Assembly: GCF_002846495.1 (NCBI RefSeq)
Contig: NZ_PJNE01000001.1
Span: 806,001-870,000 of the forward strand
Source of the DNA: Phycicoccus duodecadis
Lineage (GTDB): Bacteria > Actinomycetota > Actinomycetes > Actinomycetales > Dermatophilaceae
Length of the DNA stretch: 64,000 bases
Direction of reading: 5' to 3'
The first letter of the stretch is position 1. Each line of letters begins with the position of its first letter. Positions 19,300 through 29,808 of this stretch are shown in pieces. A program made the translations under genes and the position numbers. The notes beneath the pieces were generated by a model. That model did no database searches, was not told the origin of the DNA, and worked only from the letters and a program-made list of their open reading frames with translations.

Positions 19300-21329
19300 G
19301 CCTCCCCCCGGGCGGGGCCCACCCGCCTCGGCCACCAGAACCGGTCACCGAGGATGAGCGCGACGGCCGGCACCAGGACGGTGCGCACGACCAGGGTGTC
19401 GAGCAGGACGCCGACACAGATGACGACACCGAGCTGCGCGAGCACGACCAGCGGCAGCACCCCCAGCACCGCGAAGACCGCGGCGAGCAGGATGCCGGCA
19501 CTGGTGATGACGCCGCCGGTGGCCGCCAGCGCTCGCAGCATCCCCTGGCGGGCACCGTGCTCCCGGGCCTCCTCGGCGGCGCGCGTCACGAGGAAGATGT
19601 TGTAGTCGACGCCGAGCGCCACCAGGAACACGAAGGCCAGCAGCGGCACGCCGTCGTCGAGGCGCTCGAAACCGAGCACCTGGGTGAAGATCACCCACGA
19701 GATGCCGAGGCTCGCCAGGTAGGTGCCGACGACGGTCGCCACCAGCACGACCGGGGCCACGACGGAGCGCAGCAGCAGCCCCAGGGCCACCAGCACCAGC
19801 CCGAGGATCAGCGGGAAGACGACCGTCCGGTCACGGGTCGAGGCCTGGGCGGTGTCGAGGGCCTCGGCCTCGGTACCGCCGACGTGGGTGTCGGGCATCG
19901 AGGCCACGGCGTCGCGCAGGGCGGTGACGGTGCGCTCGGCGGCCTCGGAGCCGGGCTGGGCGGCGATGACCGCCGCCACCTCGCTGACGCCGTTGCCGCT
20001 GACGACCGGCCGGGCGCTGGCGACGCCGTCGACCTGCGCGACCGCCGCCGCCAGGGCCGTGCCGTCGTCGGTGCGCGAGACGACCACGGCGGGGTCGGCC
20101 GAGCCGGCCGGGAACGACTGCGCCAGGCGCTCGCCCGCCGCGATGGCCTCGGGCTTCTGGAGGAACTGGTCGGCCGCGTCGAGACCGGCGCGGACCTGGG
20201 TGAGACCGCCGGCGGCGATGGCGAGGAGGGCGACGGTGACGGTGACGAAGACGGCGGGGCGCTTCGCGACGGCATCCCCGACCCGGCGCCACAGCGAGCG
20301 GGAGTCGGCCAGGCTGGTCTGCCCCACGTGCGGCGCCTTGGGCCAGAACACCCACCGCCCGAAGACCACCAGGGCGGCCGGCAGGACCACGAGGGCGAAC
20401 GCCGCGGCCACGAGCACACCGACGGCACAGGCCAGCCCGAGCCCCCGCGTCGACGGGAAGAGCGAGAGCAGCAGGGTGAGCAGGCCGAGCACCACGGTCG
20501 CGGCGCTCGAGAGCACGGCCTCGGCGGTGCGGCGCAGGGCGTGCGCCATGGCGTCGCGGCGGTCCTCGATGACGCGCAGCTCGTCGCGGTAGCGCGAGAT
20601 GAGCAGCAGGGCGTAGTCGGTGCCCGCGCCGAACACGAGGACCGAGAGGATGCCGATGGTCGACTCGTCCCACTGCACGTCGAAGGCGGCGAGGGTGCGG
20701 GTGGCCAGCACGGCGGCCAGCTGGTCGGCGACGCCCACGACGGTCAGCGGCACCAGCCAGAGGACCGGGCTGCGGTAGGTGATGACGAGCAGCAGCGCGA
20801 CGACCGACGCGGTGGCGGCGAGCAGGCGGAAGTCCGCGCCGTCGAAGACCGCGGCCAGGTCGGCCTGGATGGCGGCGGGCCCGGTGACCTGGGCGGTCAG
20901 GCCCGGCGGGAGGTCGGCCTTGGCGGCGCGCCGGAGGGCGGTGACGACGTCGGCGGTCTCGGTGGCGTCGTTGGTCGTGACCGGGACGACGACCGTGGCG
21001 GCGGTGCCGTCCTCGGCCACGGACGCGGGTGCCCCGGTGGCGCCGGGCAGGCTGCGGGCGCGCTCCTGCACGACGGCCACCTGCTCCGGGGTGAGCGCGC
21101 GCTCGGACGCGAAGAGGACCACCGCGGCCGAGCCCTCGGCCTCCGGCAGCTCGGCGCGCAGCTCGGCGGCGGCGCGGCTGTCCGAGCCCGTGGGCAGGGC
21201 GGCGTTGGTGGTCGGGGGCTGCTCGGCCTGGCCGACGACGCCGATCGCGGCTCCCGCCCCCAGCAGCGCGAACAGGGCCAGCAGCCCGGCCACCCATCGC
21301 CGTGTCACGAGCTGCGCGATCCTGCCCAT
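19296..21329 (-). CDS. MMPL/RND-family transporter
   Basis: 677 residues with the RND layout of two halves, each with one helix, a large outside domain and five helices. The family motifs FGAGTDYALLLISRYRDELR (first half) and LGVDYNIFLVTRAAEEAREHG (second half) are both present. Such proteins export lipids, drugs or siderophores with proton energy. ATG 21329 has AAGGGAG seven bases upstream. A promoter (TTGGTG, 17 bases, CATTCT) and a palindrome lie in the 58-base gap shared with marR, so the regulator probably represses this pump. Confidence 0.9.
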   Translation of the reverse strand: MGRIAQLVTRRWVAGLLALFALLGAGAAIGVVGQAEQPPTTNAALPTGSDSRAAAELRAELPEAEGSAAVVLFASERALTPEQVAVVQERARSLPGATGAPASVAEDGTAATVVVPVTTNDATETADVVTALRRAAKADLPPGLTAQVTGPAAIQADLAAVFDGADFRLLAATASVVALLLVITYRSPVLWLVPLTVVGVADQLAAVLATRTLAAFDVQWDESTIGILSVLVFGAGTDYALLLISRYRDELRVIEDRRDAMAHALRRTAEAVLSSAATVVLGLLTLLLSLFPSTRGLGLACAVGVLVAAAFALVVLPAALVVFGRWVFWPKAPHVGQTSLADSRSLWRRVGDAVAKRPAVFVTVTVALLAIAAGGLTQVRAGLDAADQFLQKPEAIAAGERLAQSFPAGSADPAVVVSRTDDGTALAAAVAQVDGVASARPVVSGNGVSEVAAVIAAQPGSEAAERTVTALRDAVASMPDTHVGGTEAEALDTAQASTRDRTVVFPLILGLVLVALGLLLRSVVAPVVLVATVVGTYLASLGISWVIFTQVLGFERLDDGVPLLAFVFLVALGVDYNIFLVTRAAEEAREHGARQGMLRALAATGGVITSAGILLAAVFAVLGVLPLVVLAQLGVVICVGVLLDTLVVRTVLVPAVALILGDRFWWPRRVGPARGEA

Positions 21330-21342
21330 CGATGCACTCCCT

Positions 21343-21383
21343 TGCTAGAATGTCGTTCAGGTGATGATTCACCAAGTTACTAA
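21343..21383. promoter_or_regulatory. Divergent MMPL / marR promoter with palindromic operator
   Basis: Minus strand: TTGGTG, 17 bases, CATTCT for the pump operon. Plus strand: TTCAGG (21356-21361), 16 bases, TACTAA (21378-21383) for marR, only four bases before its GTG. Between them GGTGA-TGAT-TCACC (21360-21373) is an inverted repeat that overlaps both -35 regions, a likely MarR site. Confidence 0.55.
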
Positions 21384-21387
21384 GTAG

Positions 21388-21909
21388 GTGAGTGATATTA
21401 CGGAGCCCCTCCCCTCCGACGCAAGCCGGCCCTCGACGGCCGAGCCCCGTTCCGACGCCGCGATGGTGCAGTCGGTCGTCCCCGCCTACCGGTCGTCCGG
21501 TTCGCTCGAGGCCCTCCAGGAGCTGGTCGACGTCGCCGGGCAGGTGCCGCACGAGGTCGCCCGCCGGGCCGGGCTGTCGGTCAGCGAGCTGCACTCGCTG
21601 CGCCACCTCATGGCTGCGCCGATGGGTCCGGTCGAGCTAGCCCGCGAGCTCGGTGTCACGTCGGCCGCCTCCTCCGGCGTGGTCGACCGGCTCGTGGCGC
21701 GCGGCCACGCCGAGCGACGCCCGCACGCCGACGACGGCCGCCGCACCGAGGTGGTCATCACCGACTCCGGCCGCGTCGAGATCCTCACCCGCCTGGCCCC
21801 GATGTTCGCCGGGCTGGCCGCGACCGACGCCGCCCTCACCGACGACGAGCGCGCGGTCGTCGAGCGCTACCTGCGCGGGGCCACCGCCGCCATGCGGGCG
21901 CTGATGTGA
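21388..21909 (+). CDS. MarR-family transcriptional regulator
   Basis: 173 residues. The winged-helix core runs from about 55 to 130 with the recognition helix in VTSAASSGVVDRLVARG and the wing HAERRPHADDGRRTEVVITDSG. MarR proteins usually repress a divergent efflux operon and are released by small phenolic or drug-like ligands. GTG 21388 is used; it lies immediately after the -10 box, suggesting a leaderless message, and a 25-residue low-complexity N-terminus precedes the fold. A start at the internal Met-26 cannot be ruled out. The end overlaps the SDR gene. Confidence 0.88.
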   Translation: MSDITEPLPSDASRPSTAEPRSDAAMVQSVVPAYRSSGSLEALQELVDVAGQVPHEVARRAGLSVSELHSLRHLMAAPMGPVELARELGVTSAASSGVVDRLVARGHAERRPHADDGRRTEVVITDSGRVEILTRLAPMFAGLAATDAALTDDERAVVERYLRGATAAMRALM

Positions 21910-22916
21910 GCGGCTCCTCGCAGCCCGGGGGCCTCACCGGCGCGGCGCGCATCGCGGCCCGCGGCATCGACACCCTCCTCGACCGCACGGTGGCGCCGGG
22001 GTTCACCGCCTTCGGGCTCGGGGTGCGGCGCCGGCTCCCCGGGTGGCCCGCCGACGCCGGGCCCGACGCGCTGCGCGGGCACGCCGTGGCCGTCACCGGT
22101 GCGTCGTCCGGGCTCGGCCGGCGCACCGCGCTGGACCTCGCCGCGCTGGGCGCACGGGTGCACCTCGTCGTGCGCGATGTCGGGCGCGGGGAGGTCGTGG
22201 CCGACGAGGTCCGGGCCGCCGCCGGCGACCCCGAGGCGGCCCGGGTGTGGCGCTGCGACGTCTCCGACCTGACCTCGGTGCGGGCGTTCGCCGAGGCCTT
22301 CGTCGCCGATGCCGGTCCCCTGCGCGGGCTCGTGCACAACGCCGGTGCCCTGCCGGCCGTGCGCACCACGTCGGCCCAGGGGCACGAGCTCACCCAGGCC
22401 CTGCACGTGCTCGGGCCGGTGCTGATGACCGAGCTGCTGCTCCCGTCGCTCGCCGCCGACGCCGGGCGGGTCGTGTTCGTCACCTCGGGCGGGATGTACA
22501 CCCAGCCCCTGCCGGCCGACGACCCCGAGTACCTGAGCGGCCCCTACAGCGGCAGCGTCGCGTACGCCCGCAGCAAGCGCGGGCAGGTCGAGCTGCTGCC
22601 CGTGCTGGCGCGGCGCTGGGGATCCGCCGGCGTCTCGGTCCACGCCACCCATCCGGGCTGGGCCGCCACCCCCGGCCTCGACTCCTCGCTCCCCCGGTTC
22701 GCCACCGCCCTGCGCCCGGTCCTGCGCAGCGACACCGCCGGTGCCGACACCACCGTGTGGCTGCTGGCCACCGACGCGCCGCTCGCGCCCGGTCGCCTGT
22801 GGCACGACCGCCGGCCACGGCCCTCGCACGTGCTGTCCCGCACCCGGCCCACCGGCGACGAGGTCGGGCGCTACTGGCGGTGGGTCGCCGACGCCACCGG
22901 GCTCGACCCGCGCTGA
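21906..22916 (+). CDS. Short-chain dehydrogenase/reductase
   Basis: 336 residues. Rossmann motif VTGASSGLGRRTALDLA at about 63-79, NAGALP near 145, Ser of VTSGGMY near 197 and the active-site YARSK near 218. The N-terminal 50 residues before the fold resemble DHRS12-like SDRs rather than compact FabG types. It uses NAD(P)H on an unknown carbonyl or alcohol. GTG 21906 overlaps the marR stop (GTGA), so regulator and reductase are made together. Confidence 0.88.
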   Translation: MSGSSQPGGLTGAARIAARGIDTLLDRTVAPGFTAFGLGVRRRLPGWPADAGPDALRGHAVAVTGASSGLGRRTALDLAALGARVHLVVRDVGRGEVVADEVRAAAGDPEAARVWRCDVSDLTSVRAFAEAFVADAGPLRGLVHNAGALPAVRTTSAQGHELTQALHVLGPVLMTELLLPSLAADAGRVVFVTSGGMYTQPLPADDPEYLSGPYSGSVAYARSKRGQVELLPVLARRWGSAGVSVHATHPGWAATPGLDSSLPRFATALRPVLRSDTAGADTTVWLLATDAPLAPGRLWHDRRPRPSHVLSRTRPTGDEVGRYWRWVADATGLDPR

Positions 22917-22996
22917 GCCGGCCGTCCGGTCTCCCCTCCCCGAGGCTCCCAGGAGTGGTCACCCCGGGAGGTCCGGATGCTCCGACGTATGAGGCG

Positions 22997-23251
22997 TCAG
23001 TCGAGCGGCAGGAGGTGCCGGCCGCTCCGCCGGCCCCACAGCAGGTAGACCGCCGGCAGCACTCCCGCCGAGCTCACCACCCCCAGCGCCGCCGCCCACG
23101 CCGCCTTGGGACCCGCGACCTCCCCGGCCGGGCGGGTGCGCAGGTCGGCCAGCGCCCAGGCCCGCAACCCCACATCGAGCGCGGCGACCCCGACCAGTGC
23201 CGCCCTCCCCTGCGCCGGGAGGTCCTGCCAGCGCTGCCCGGCCCGGTTCAT
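22997..23251 (-). CDS. Small membrane protein, DUF5652-like
   Basis: 84 residues. After MNRAGQRWQDLPAQGRA come two hydrophobic helices (about 18-33 and 46-74), with a conserved-looking DVGLRAWALADL between and a basic end WGRRSGRHLLPLD. It resembles small two-helix proteins annotated as DUF5652 or PLD-nuclease N-terminal; function unknown. ATG 23251 overlaps the stop of the phosphatase gene (ATGA). Confidence 0.65.
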   Translation of the reverse strand: MNRAGQRWQDLPAQGRAALVGVAALDVGLRAWALADLRTRPAGEVAGPKAAWAAALGVVSSAGVLPAVYLLWGRRSGRHLLPLD

Positions 23252-23781
23252 CGCTCCCCACCCCGGGCCACGTGGAACCGGTCGAGCCGCGCGTCGCCGA
23301 AGGTCAGGTCGGCCCACCGGCCGGCGTAGTGCAGGACGGCCAGCGCGCAGGTGGGGAAGCCCTCGGCCATGGCCCGGTGCCCGTCGGCGCTGCCCTCGCC
23401 GTCGGCGAGCAGCTCGGCCAGGACGGGGATGCCGGGGGCGTGGCCGACGACCATCACGACGTCGGCGTCGTCGTCGGCCTCGCGCACGACGTCGAGCAGG
23501 ACCTCGGGCGTCACGCCGTAGATGCGCCGATCGTAGCGGACCTCGCCCTCGGAGCAGCCCGCCTCCCACATCACCTCGCAGGTCTGGCGCGTGCGCTCGG
23601 CCGTGGAGCACAGCACCTCATCGATGCCGATGCCCTCGCGGCACAGCCAGCGCCCGGCTTCGGCGGCGTCGCGGCGTCCGCGGCCGGTGAGCTCGCGGTC
23701 GTGGTCGCCGCCCGGGTTGCTCTCCTCCGTCTTCGCGTGGCGGAGGAGGACGAGCGTTCGGTCTCTCGCGGCACGGGTCAT
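23248..23781 (-). CDS. Histidine phosphatase, SixA-like
   Basis: 177 residues. The phosphohistidine motif LVLLRHAKTEES is at about 9-20 and the second histidine in VVGHAPG near 110, so both catalytic histidines are present. SixA-type enzymes dephosphorylate phosphohistidine proteins or small phosphoesters. Start ATG 23781 has AGGAGG 11 bases upstream. It is first in a two-gene unit with the small membrane protein and divergent from the DUF937 gene. Confidence 0.85.
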   Translation of the reverse strand: MTRAARDRTLVLLRHAKTEESNPGGDHDRELTGRGRRDAAEAGRWLCREGIGIDEVLCSTAERTRQTCEVMWEAGCSEGEVRYDRRIYGVTPEVLLDVVREADDDADVVMVVGHAPGIPVLAELLADGEGSADGHRAMAEGFPTCALAVLHYAGRWADLTFGDARLDRFHVARGGER

Positions 23782-23854
23782 GCCTCGATCATCCTCCTGC
23801 CGGGGCACCACGTCAGCCCCGGCGCGACCCACGCCACGCCGCCGTCCGCGGCGC

Positions 23855-23860
23855 TAGGGT
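23855..23860 (+). promoter_or_regulatory. Putative -10 box of the DUF937 gene
   Basis: TAGGGT on the plus strand, about 48 bases before the ATG at 23909. Confidence 0.35.
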
Positions 23861-23908
23861 CGCGGTGACCGGGCGTGCGCCGCGCCGCCCCCAGCGAAGA
23901 AGGCCCCC

Positions 23909-24508
23909 ATGAGCGCGTACGACGAGATCCTCTCCGCCCTCCCCGTCGACGACATCGCCGGCCGGGTCGGCGCCTCGCCCGAGCAGGTCCGCCAGGCCGC
24001 GTCCGCCGCGCTGCCGGCGCTGCTCGGCGGGATGAGCGCCAACGCCCAGGAGCCGTCGGGGGCGAGCTCGCTGGTCGACGCCCTCGGCCGCCACGACCCG
24101 AGCCTGCTCGACGGCGGGGTCTCTCTCGACCAGGTCGACGAGGCCGACGGCCAGCGCATCGCCGGGCACGTCTTCGGTGCCCAGCAGGAGGCCGTCGCCG
24201 CCCGCCTGGGCGAGTCGCCGCTCAGCGGGGCCGGCGTGGGCGGCCAGCTGGTGCAGCGCATCATCCCCATCCTGGCGCCCATCGTCATGTCCTGGCTGGC
24301 CCGGCAGGTGCTGGGCGGCGCCCGGGGTGGTGCGGCCACCGGCGGCGGGGGCGGGCTCCAGGACGTCCTGGGCCAGGTCCTCGGCGGCGCCACCGGCCGC
24401 TCGGGGCCGGCGGGCTCGGCGTCCCCGGCGCCCACCTCCGGCGGGGTCGACGCCGGCAGCATCATCGGCGACGTGCTCGGCGGCCTCCTCGGCGGCGGCC
24501 GCCGCTGA
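23909..24508 (+). CDS. DUF937 domain protein
   Basis: 199 residues, rich in Ala and Gly. The start MSAYDEILSALPVDDIAGRV and the paired segments around residues 15-45 and 85-110 match the DUF937 family, whose function is unknown. A hydrophobic stretch near 118-135 (IIPILAPIVMSWLARQVLGG) and Gly-rich repeats at the end (GGLQDVLGQVLGG, SIIGDVLGGLLGGG) may be structural. GAAGAAGG lies about seven bases before the ATG. The next gene starts one base after its stop. Confidence 0.8.
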   Translation: MSAYDEILSALPVDDIAGRVGASPEQVRQAASAALPALLGGMSANAQEPSGASSLVDALGRHDPSLLDGGVSLDQVDEADGQRIAGHVFGAQQEAVAARLGESPLSGAGVGGQLVQRIIPILAPIVMSWLARQVLGGARGGAATGGGGGLQDVLGQVLGGATGRSGPAGSASPAPTSGGVDAGSIIGDVLGGLLGGGRR

Positions 24509-24509
24509 C

Positions 24510-25016
24510 GTGTCGGACCTGCACTGCCCCGCCCGCGTGTTCCTGGCCCGCCCCGGCGAGGCCGAGGACGAGACCGGGCCGCCCACGGCAGCCGGCGGCG
24601 GCCTGACGGCGACCGGGCGCGACCAGGCGCGAGCCCTCGCCGAGCGGGTGCGGGACGAGAACGTGGCGCGTGTCTGGTCCAGCCCGCTCCCGCGCGCGGT
24701 GCAGACGGCCGAGATCGCGGCCGCGGTCCTCGGCGTCCCCGTGGTCGTGCGCGACGGCCTGCGCGAGTGCGACGCCGGCATCCCCGCCGGCGAGCGCATC
24801 GCCGACGTCGCGGCGCGGGTGCGGGGCGTGCTCGAGGAGGTCGCCGACACGCACCGGGGCGAGGCGGTCCTCGTCGTCTCGCACGGCGGGGCGTTCGCGG
24901 CCGGCCTGCCCGACCTGGTCGGCGCACCCCGGACGAGTGGTCACGACCTGACCCCACCGCCCGGAGGCACGCTCGCCCTCGAGGCCGACGAGGACGGCTG
25001 GCGCCGCCTCCCCTGA
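24510..25016 (+). CDS. Histidine-phosphatase-fold protein lacking the catalytic RHG histidine
   Basis: 168 residues with the phosphoglycerate-mutase-like fold: VWSSPLPRAVQTAEIAA near 55 and the second histidine in VVSHGGAF (His-125). The first motif, normally RHG, reads LARPGE with Pro-15 in place of the histidine that forms the phospho-intermediate. The protein is therefore probably inactive as a phosphatase, or acts as a binding protein. GTG 24510 follows the DUF937 stop by one base; the gene converges on gatB with a 23-base gap. Confidence 0.75.
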   Translation: MSDLHCPARVFLARPGEAEDETGPPTAAGGGLTATGRDQARALAERVRDENVARVWSSPLPRAVQTAEIAAAVLGVPVVVRDGLRECDAGIPAGERIADVAARVRGVLEEVADTHRGEAVLVVSHGGAFAAGLPDLVGAPRTSGHDLTPPPGGTLALEADEDGWRRLP

Positions 25017-25039
25017 ACCCCGGGGGCCCCGAGGCCCGG

Positions 25040-26559
25040 TCAGGCCTGGCCGAGCCGTTCGAGGATGATCGTGCGCGCCGCCCCGGCGTCGGCCTGGCCC
25101 TTCATCTCGCGCATGACCTGGCCGATGAGCGCGCCCACGGCCTGCACCTTGCCGTCGCGGATCTTGTCGGCGACGTCGGGGTTGGCCGCGATCACGGCGT
25201 CGACCGCGGCCTCGAGCGCGCCGGTGTCCTGCACCAGCTCGAGCCCGCGGGCGTCGGCGACCGCGGTGGGCGTGCCCTCACCGTCGAGGACGCCCTCCCA
25301 GGCCTGGCGGGCCATCGAGTCGTTGAGCCGGCCGGCCGTGACGAGCCCCTCGAGCTCGACCACGTGCGCAGGGGTGACCCCCAGGCGCTCGGCGTAGGTG
25401 ACCACGTCCTCGCCCTCGGTGTTCGCGCGCCGGGCGATCTCGCCCGACCACCACTTGCGGGCCGCGGCCGGCGAGGCCCCGGCGGCCACGGTCTCCTCGA
25501 CCAGCTCGAGGAGCCCGGCGTTCATCACGTCACGCATCTCGAGGTCGCTGTAGCCCCAGGTGGTCTGCAGGCGGCGGCGGCGTTCGGCGGGCGGTTCGGG
25601 CAGCGTCGCGCGCAGCGCCTCGACGGTCTCGGCGGCGGGGGCCACCGGCACCAGGTCGGGCTCGGGGAAGTAGCGGTAGTCGTCGGCGTCGGACTTGGGC
25701 CGGCCGGAGGTCGTGATGCCGGTGTCCTCGTGCCAGTGACGGGTCTCCTGCGTGATCGAGCCCCCGCCGGAGAGCACCGCGGCGTGCCGGCCGATCTCGT
25801 AGCGGACCGCCCGCTCGACCGAGCGCAGCGAGTTGACGTTCTTGGTCTCGGTGCGGGTGCCGAGCACCGCGCTGCCCTTCGGCATCAGCGACAGGTTGAC
25901 GTCGCAGCGCATCGAGCCCTGCTCCATCTTCACGTCCGACACCTCGAGCGCCTTGAGCAGGTCGCGCAGCGTCGCCACGTAGGCCTTGGCGACCTCGGGC
26001 GCGCGCTCCCCCGCGCCGAGCATCGGCTTGGTGACGATCTCGACGAGCGGGATGCCGGCGCGGTTGTAGTCGACCAGGCTGTGGGTGGCGCCGTGGATGC
26101 GGCCGGTGGAGCCGCCGACGTGCAGCGACTTGCCGGTGTCCTCCTCCATGTGGGCCCGCTCGATCTCGACGCGGTAGGTCGAGCCGTCGTCGAGCTCGAC
26201 GTCGAGGTAGCCCTCGAACGCGATGGGCTCGTCGTACTGCGAGGTCTGGAAGTTCTTCGGCATGTCCGGGTAGAAGTAGTTCTTCCGGGCGAAGCGGCAC
26301 CACGGCGCGATGGAGCAGTTGAGCGCCAGCCCGATCCGGATGGCCGACTCGACCGCCTTCTCGTTGACCACCGGCAGGGCGCCGGGCAGCCCGAGGCACA
26401 CCGGGCAGGTCTGGGTGTTGGGCTCGGCCCCGAAGGCGGTGGGGCAGCCGCAGAACATCTTGGTCTCGGTGCCCAGCTCGACGTGGACCTCGAGGCCCAT
26501 CACCGGGTCGTAGGTCGCGAGGGCCTCGTCGAAGCCCAGCACGGGCTCGGTCGCGGTGC

Positions 26560-26563
<4 letters not shown>
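25040..26563 (-). CDS. gatB: Aspartyl/glutamyl-tRNA amidotransferase subunit B
   Basis: 507 residues. GatB binds the misacylated tRNA and phosphorylates the Glu or Asp carboxylate before transamidation in the GatCAB complex. Visible: [19 protein letters not shown] at about 23-41, [15 protein letters not shown] with the zinc cysteines, and a C-terminal YqeY/tail domain ending in [25 protein letters not shown] 26563 overlaps the gatA stop (ATGA). No glnS is seen here, in keeping with an indirect Gln-tRNA route in actinobacteria. Confidence 0.96.
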
Positions 26564-28077
<1,514 letters not shown>

Positions 28078-28131
28078 AGGGAGGTCCTCAGCGGGTGCGG
28101 GTGGGAGGTGCGGGCGGGCGCGGGGGCCGCC

Positions 28132-28428
28132 TCACTCCTCATCGAGGATGCGGGGGACGCTGAAGCGCTGCTGCTCGGTCTCGGGCGCGGCGGCCAGGGC
28201 GTCCTGCGGGGCGAGGCTCGGGCGTACGACGTCGGGGCGGGTGACGTTGACGATGGGCATCGGGTGGCTCATCGGCTCGACGTCGGCGATGGGGGCCTGC
28301 TGCACGGTGGCCACCGCCTCGAGGATGACCCCGAGCTCGCCGACCATCCGGTCGAGCTCGGCGTCGGAGAGGTCGATGCGGGCGAGCCCGGCGAGATGCG
28401 CGACGTCGGCGCGGGTGAGGTCGGCCAT
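28132..28428 (-). CDS. gatC: Aspartyl/glutamyl-tRNA amidotransferase subunit C
   Basis: 98 residues, the usual GatC length. GatC wraps around GatA and GatB and stabilises the complex. Features: LTRADVAHLAGLARIDLSD at 4-22, hydrophobic helix VGELGVILEAVATV, and the C-terminal RPDVVRPSL and VPRILDEE. First gene of gatCAB. No ribosome site is visible; TAGACT lies seven bases before the ATG, so the transcript is probably leaderless. Confidence 0.95.
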   Translation of the reverse strand: MADLTRADVAHLAGLARIDLSDAELDRMVGELGVILEAVATVQQAPIADVEPMSHPMPIVNVTRPDVVRPSLAPQDALAAAPETEQQRFSVPRILDEE

Positions 28429-28435
28429 GGCGGCC

Positions 28436-28441
28436 AGTCTA
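28436..28441 (-). promoter_or_regulatory. Putative -10 box of gatCAB, leaderless type
   Basis: TAGACT on the minus strand, seven bases before the gatC ATG. Confidence 0.5.
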
Positions 28442-28517
28442 TGGGTGGGACGGCGCGGCCCCGTGCGGGCCCGTCCACCGCCCGCGGGCCGTCCCCCGGC
28501 GCTGCGAGAATCGAGCG

Positions 28518-29189
28518 GTGCTCACCGACACCGCCTCGCTCCAGACCGTGCTCGACGTCGTCGGCGTCCTGGTCTTCGCGCTCTCGGGCGCCATCGTGGC
28601 GGTGCGCCGCGGCCTGGACCTGTTCGGGATCCTCGTCCTCGCGTGGGTGGCCGGGCTCGGCGGCGGCATCATCCGCGACCTGTTCCTCGGCATCACCCCA
28701 CCGGTGGCCGTCAGCGACTGGCGCCTGCTGGCGGCGGCCGTCACCGCCGGGCTCGGGGTCTTCCTGCTGCACGGCACGTGGGAGCAGGCCCTGCTCGCCC
28801 GTCCCCACGCCCGCTGGCGCCGGGTCTCGTCGGTGGTGCGCCTGCTCGACGCCGCCGGGCTGGCGGTGTTCGCCGTCAGCGGGGCCCTGGTGGCCCTCGA
28901 CCGTGGCGCCGGGCCACTGGCCGCGACCCTCATCGGGGGCATCACCGCGGTCGGCGGGGGGATGCTGCGCGACGTGCTGGCCCGGCAGGTGCCCGAGGTG
29001 CTGCAGCGCGAGCTCTACGCGGTGCCCGCGCTGGCCGGGGCCGCGCTCGTCGTGCTCCTCCAGCACCTCGGGCTGCTCTCGCCCCTGACGGCATGGGGCG
29101 CGGTCGTGCTGGTGTTCGTCATCCGCGTGGTCGCTGTCGCCCTCGACCTCAACGCCCCGCGCGCGCTGCGCAGCACGCCGGTCGACTGA
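28518..29189 (+). CDS. TRIC-type (UPF0126) membrane cation channel
   Basis: 223 residues, seven hydrophobic helices made of two homologous halves. Each half carries the family's glycine-rich signature: GLGGGIIRDLFLG near 52 and AVGGGMLRDVLARQVPEVL near 140. Prokaryotic TRIC proteins form trimeric potassium-permeable channels (family knowledge). GTG 28518 is the start, preceded by GAGAAT six bases upstream, another possible leaderless promoter. Convergent with the next gene, with only four bases between stops. Confidence 0.88.
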   Translation: MLTDTASLQTVLDVVGVLVFALSGAIVAVRRGLDLFGILVLAWVAGLGGGIIRDLFLGITPPVAVSDWRLLAAAVTAGLGVFLLHGTWEQALLARPHARWRRVSSVVRLLDAAGLAVFAVSGALVALDRGAGPLAATLIGGITAVGGGMLRDVLARQVPEVLQRELYAVPALAGAALVVLLQHLGLLSPLTAWGAVVLVFVIRVVAVALDLNAPRALRSTPVD

Positions 29190-29193
29190 GCGC

Positions 29194-29748
29194 TCAGGCC
29201 GGCGGCCGCGCCGGGTCGACCGTCCCGAGGACCGCGGCGGTGTCGGTGTCCTGCAGCAGGTCCGGGCGACGCGCGACCCAGCCGCGCACCACGGCCAGAC
29301 CCTCGTCGAAGCCGGTCTCGGTGGGCCGCAGAGCCGCAGCCACCCGGCCGTCGCGGTCGAGGAGGAGCACGGCCGCCGGGCGGGGACCGGTGGGGCCGTG
29401 GGTGCTCGCGCCGCGGGCCTGCACCCGCCGGAGGTCCGCCAGCCCGGTCTCGTGCCGGCGGCCGAACGTCTGCCGGGCCACGCCGAAGGGCGTCAGCCGC
29501 ACCGAGGTCCCCCACAGTGCCCAGAGCGACAGGCCCACCCCGGCCAGCACCAGGAGCGCCACGACCCAACCGAGGACGACGAACGCGCTCCAGCCGGTGC
29601 GGTCGAAGGACACGCCGGGGTCGCCCGCGCGCAGGGCGTCGACGACCGCCACGAGGATGCCTGCGCCGAGCGGGACCATGAGCACCGCCGCCAGGACCCG
29701 CACCCCGCGGGCGACGCGCACCACCACCTCGGGCCCCGTTGTGTCCAC
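29194..29748 (-). CDS. Two-helix membrane protein with PH-like region, unknown function
   Basis: 184 residues. Two hydrophobic segments (about 17-37 and 55-78) are followed by a soluble domain with RLTPFGVARQTFGRRHETGLADLRRVQARG, similar in style to bacterial PH-domain membrane proteins. No named function. GTG 29748 is preceded by TAGCGT at six bases, so it looks leaderless; it is divergent from the YbaB-like gene, whose own -10 box lies 36 bases away. Confidence 0.7.
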   Translation of the reverse strand: MDTTGPEVVVRVARGVRVLAAVLMVPLGAGILVAVVDALRAGDPGVSFDRTGWSAFVVLGWVVALLVLAGVGLSLWALWGTSVRLTPFGVARQTFGRRHETGLADLRRVQARGASTHGPTGPRPAAVLLLDRDGRVAAALRPTETGFDEGLAVVRGWVARRPDLLQDTDTAAVLGTVDPARPPA

Positions 29749-29754
29749 GCCGCC

Positions 29755-29801
29755 ACGCTACCCGCGAGCGCCCCCGTCGGCGCCCCGTCCTCGTCTAGGG
29801 T
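29755..29801. promoter_or_regulatory. Back-to-back leaderless -10 boxes
   Basis: TAGCGT on the minus strand (29760-29755), six bases before GTG 29748, and TAGGGT on the plus strand (29796-29801), seven bases before ATG 29809. Confidence 0.5.
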
Positions 29802-29808
29802 GACGGCC

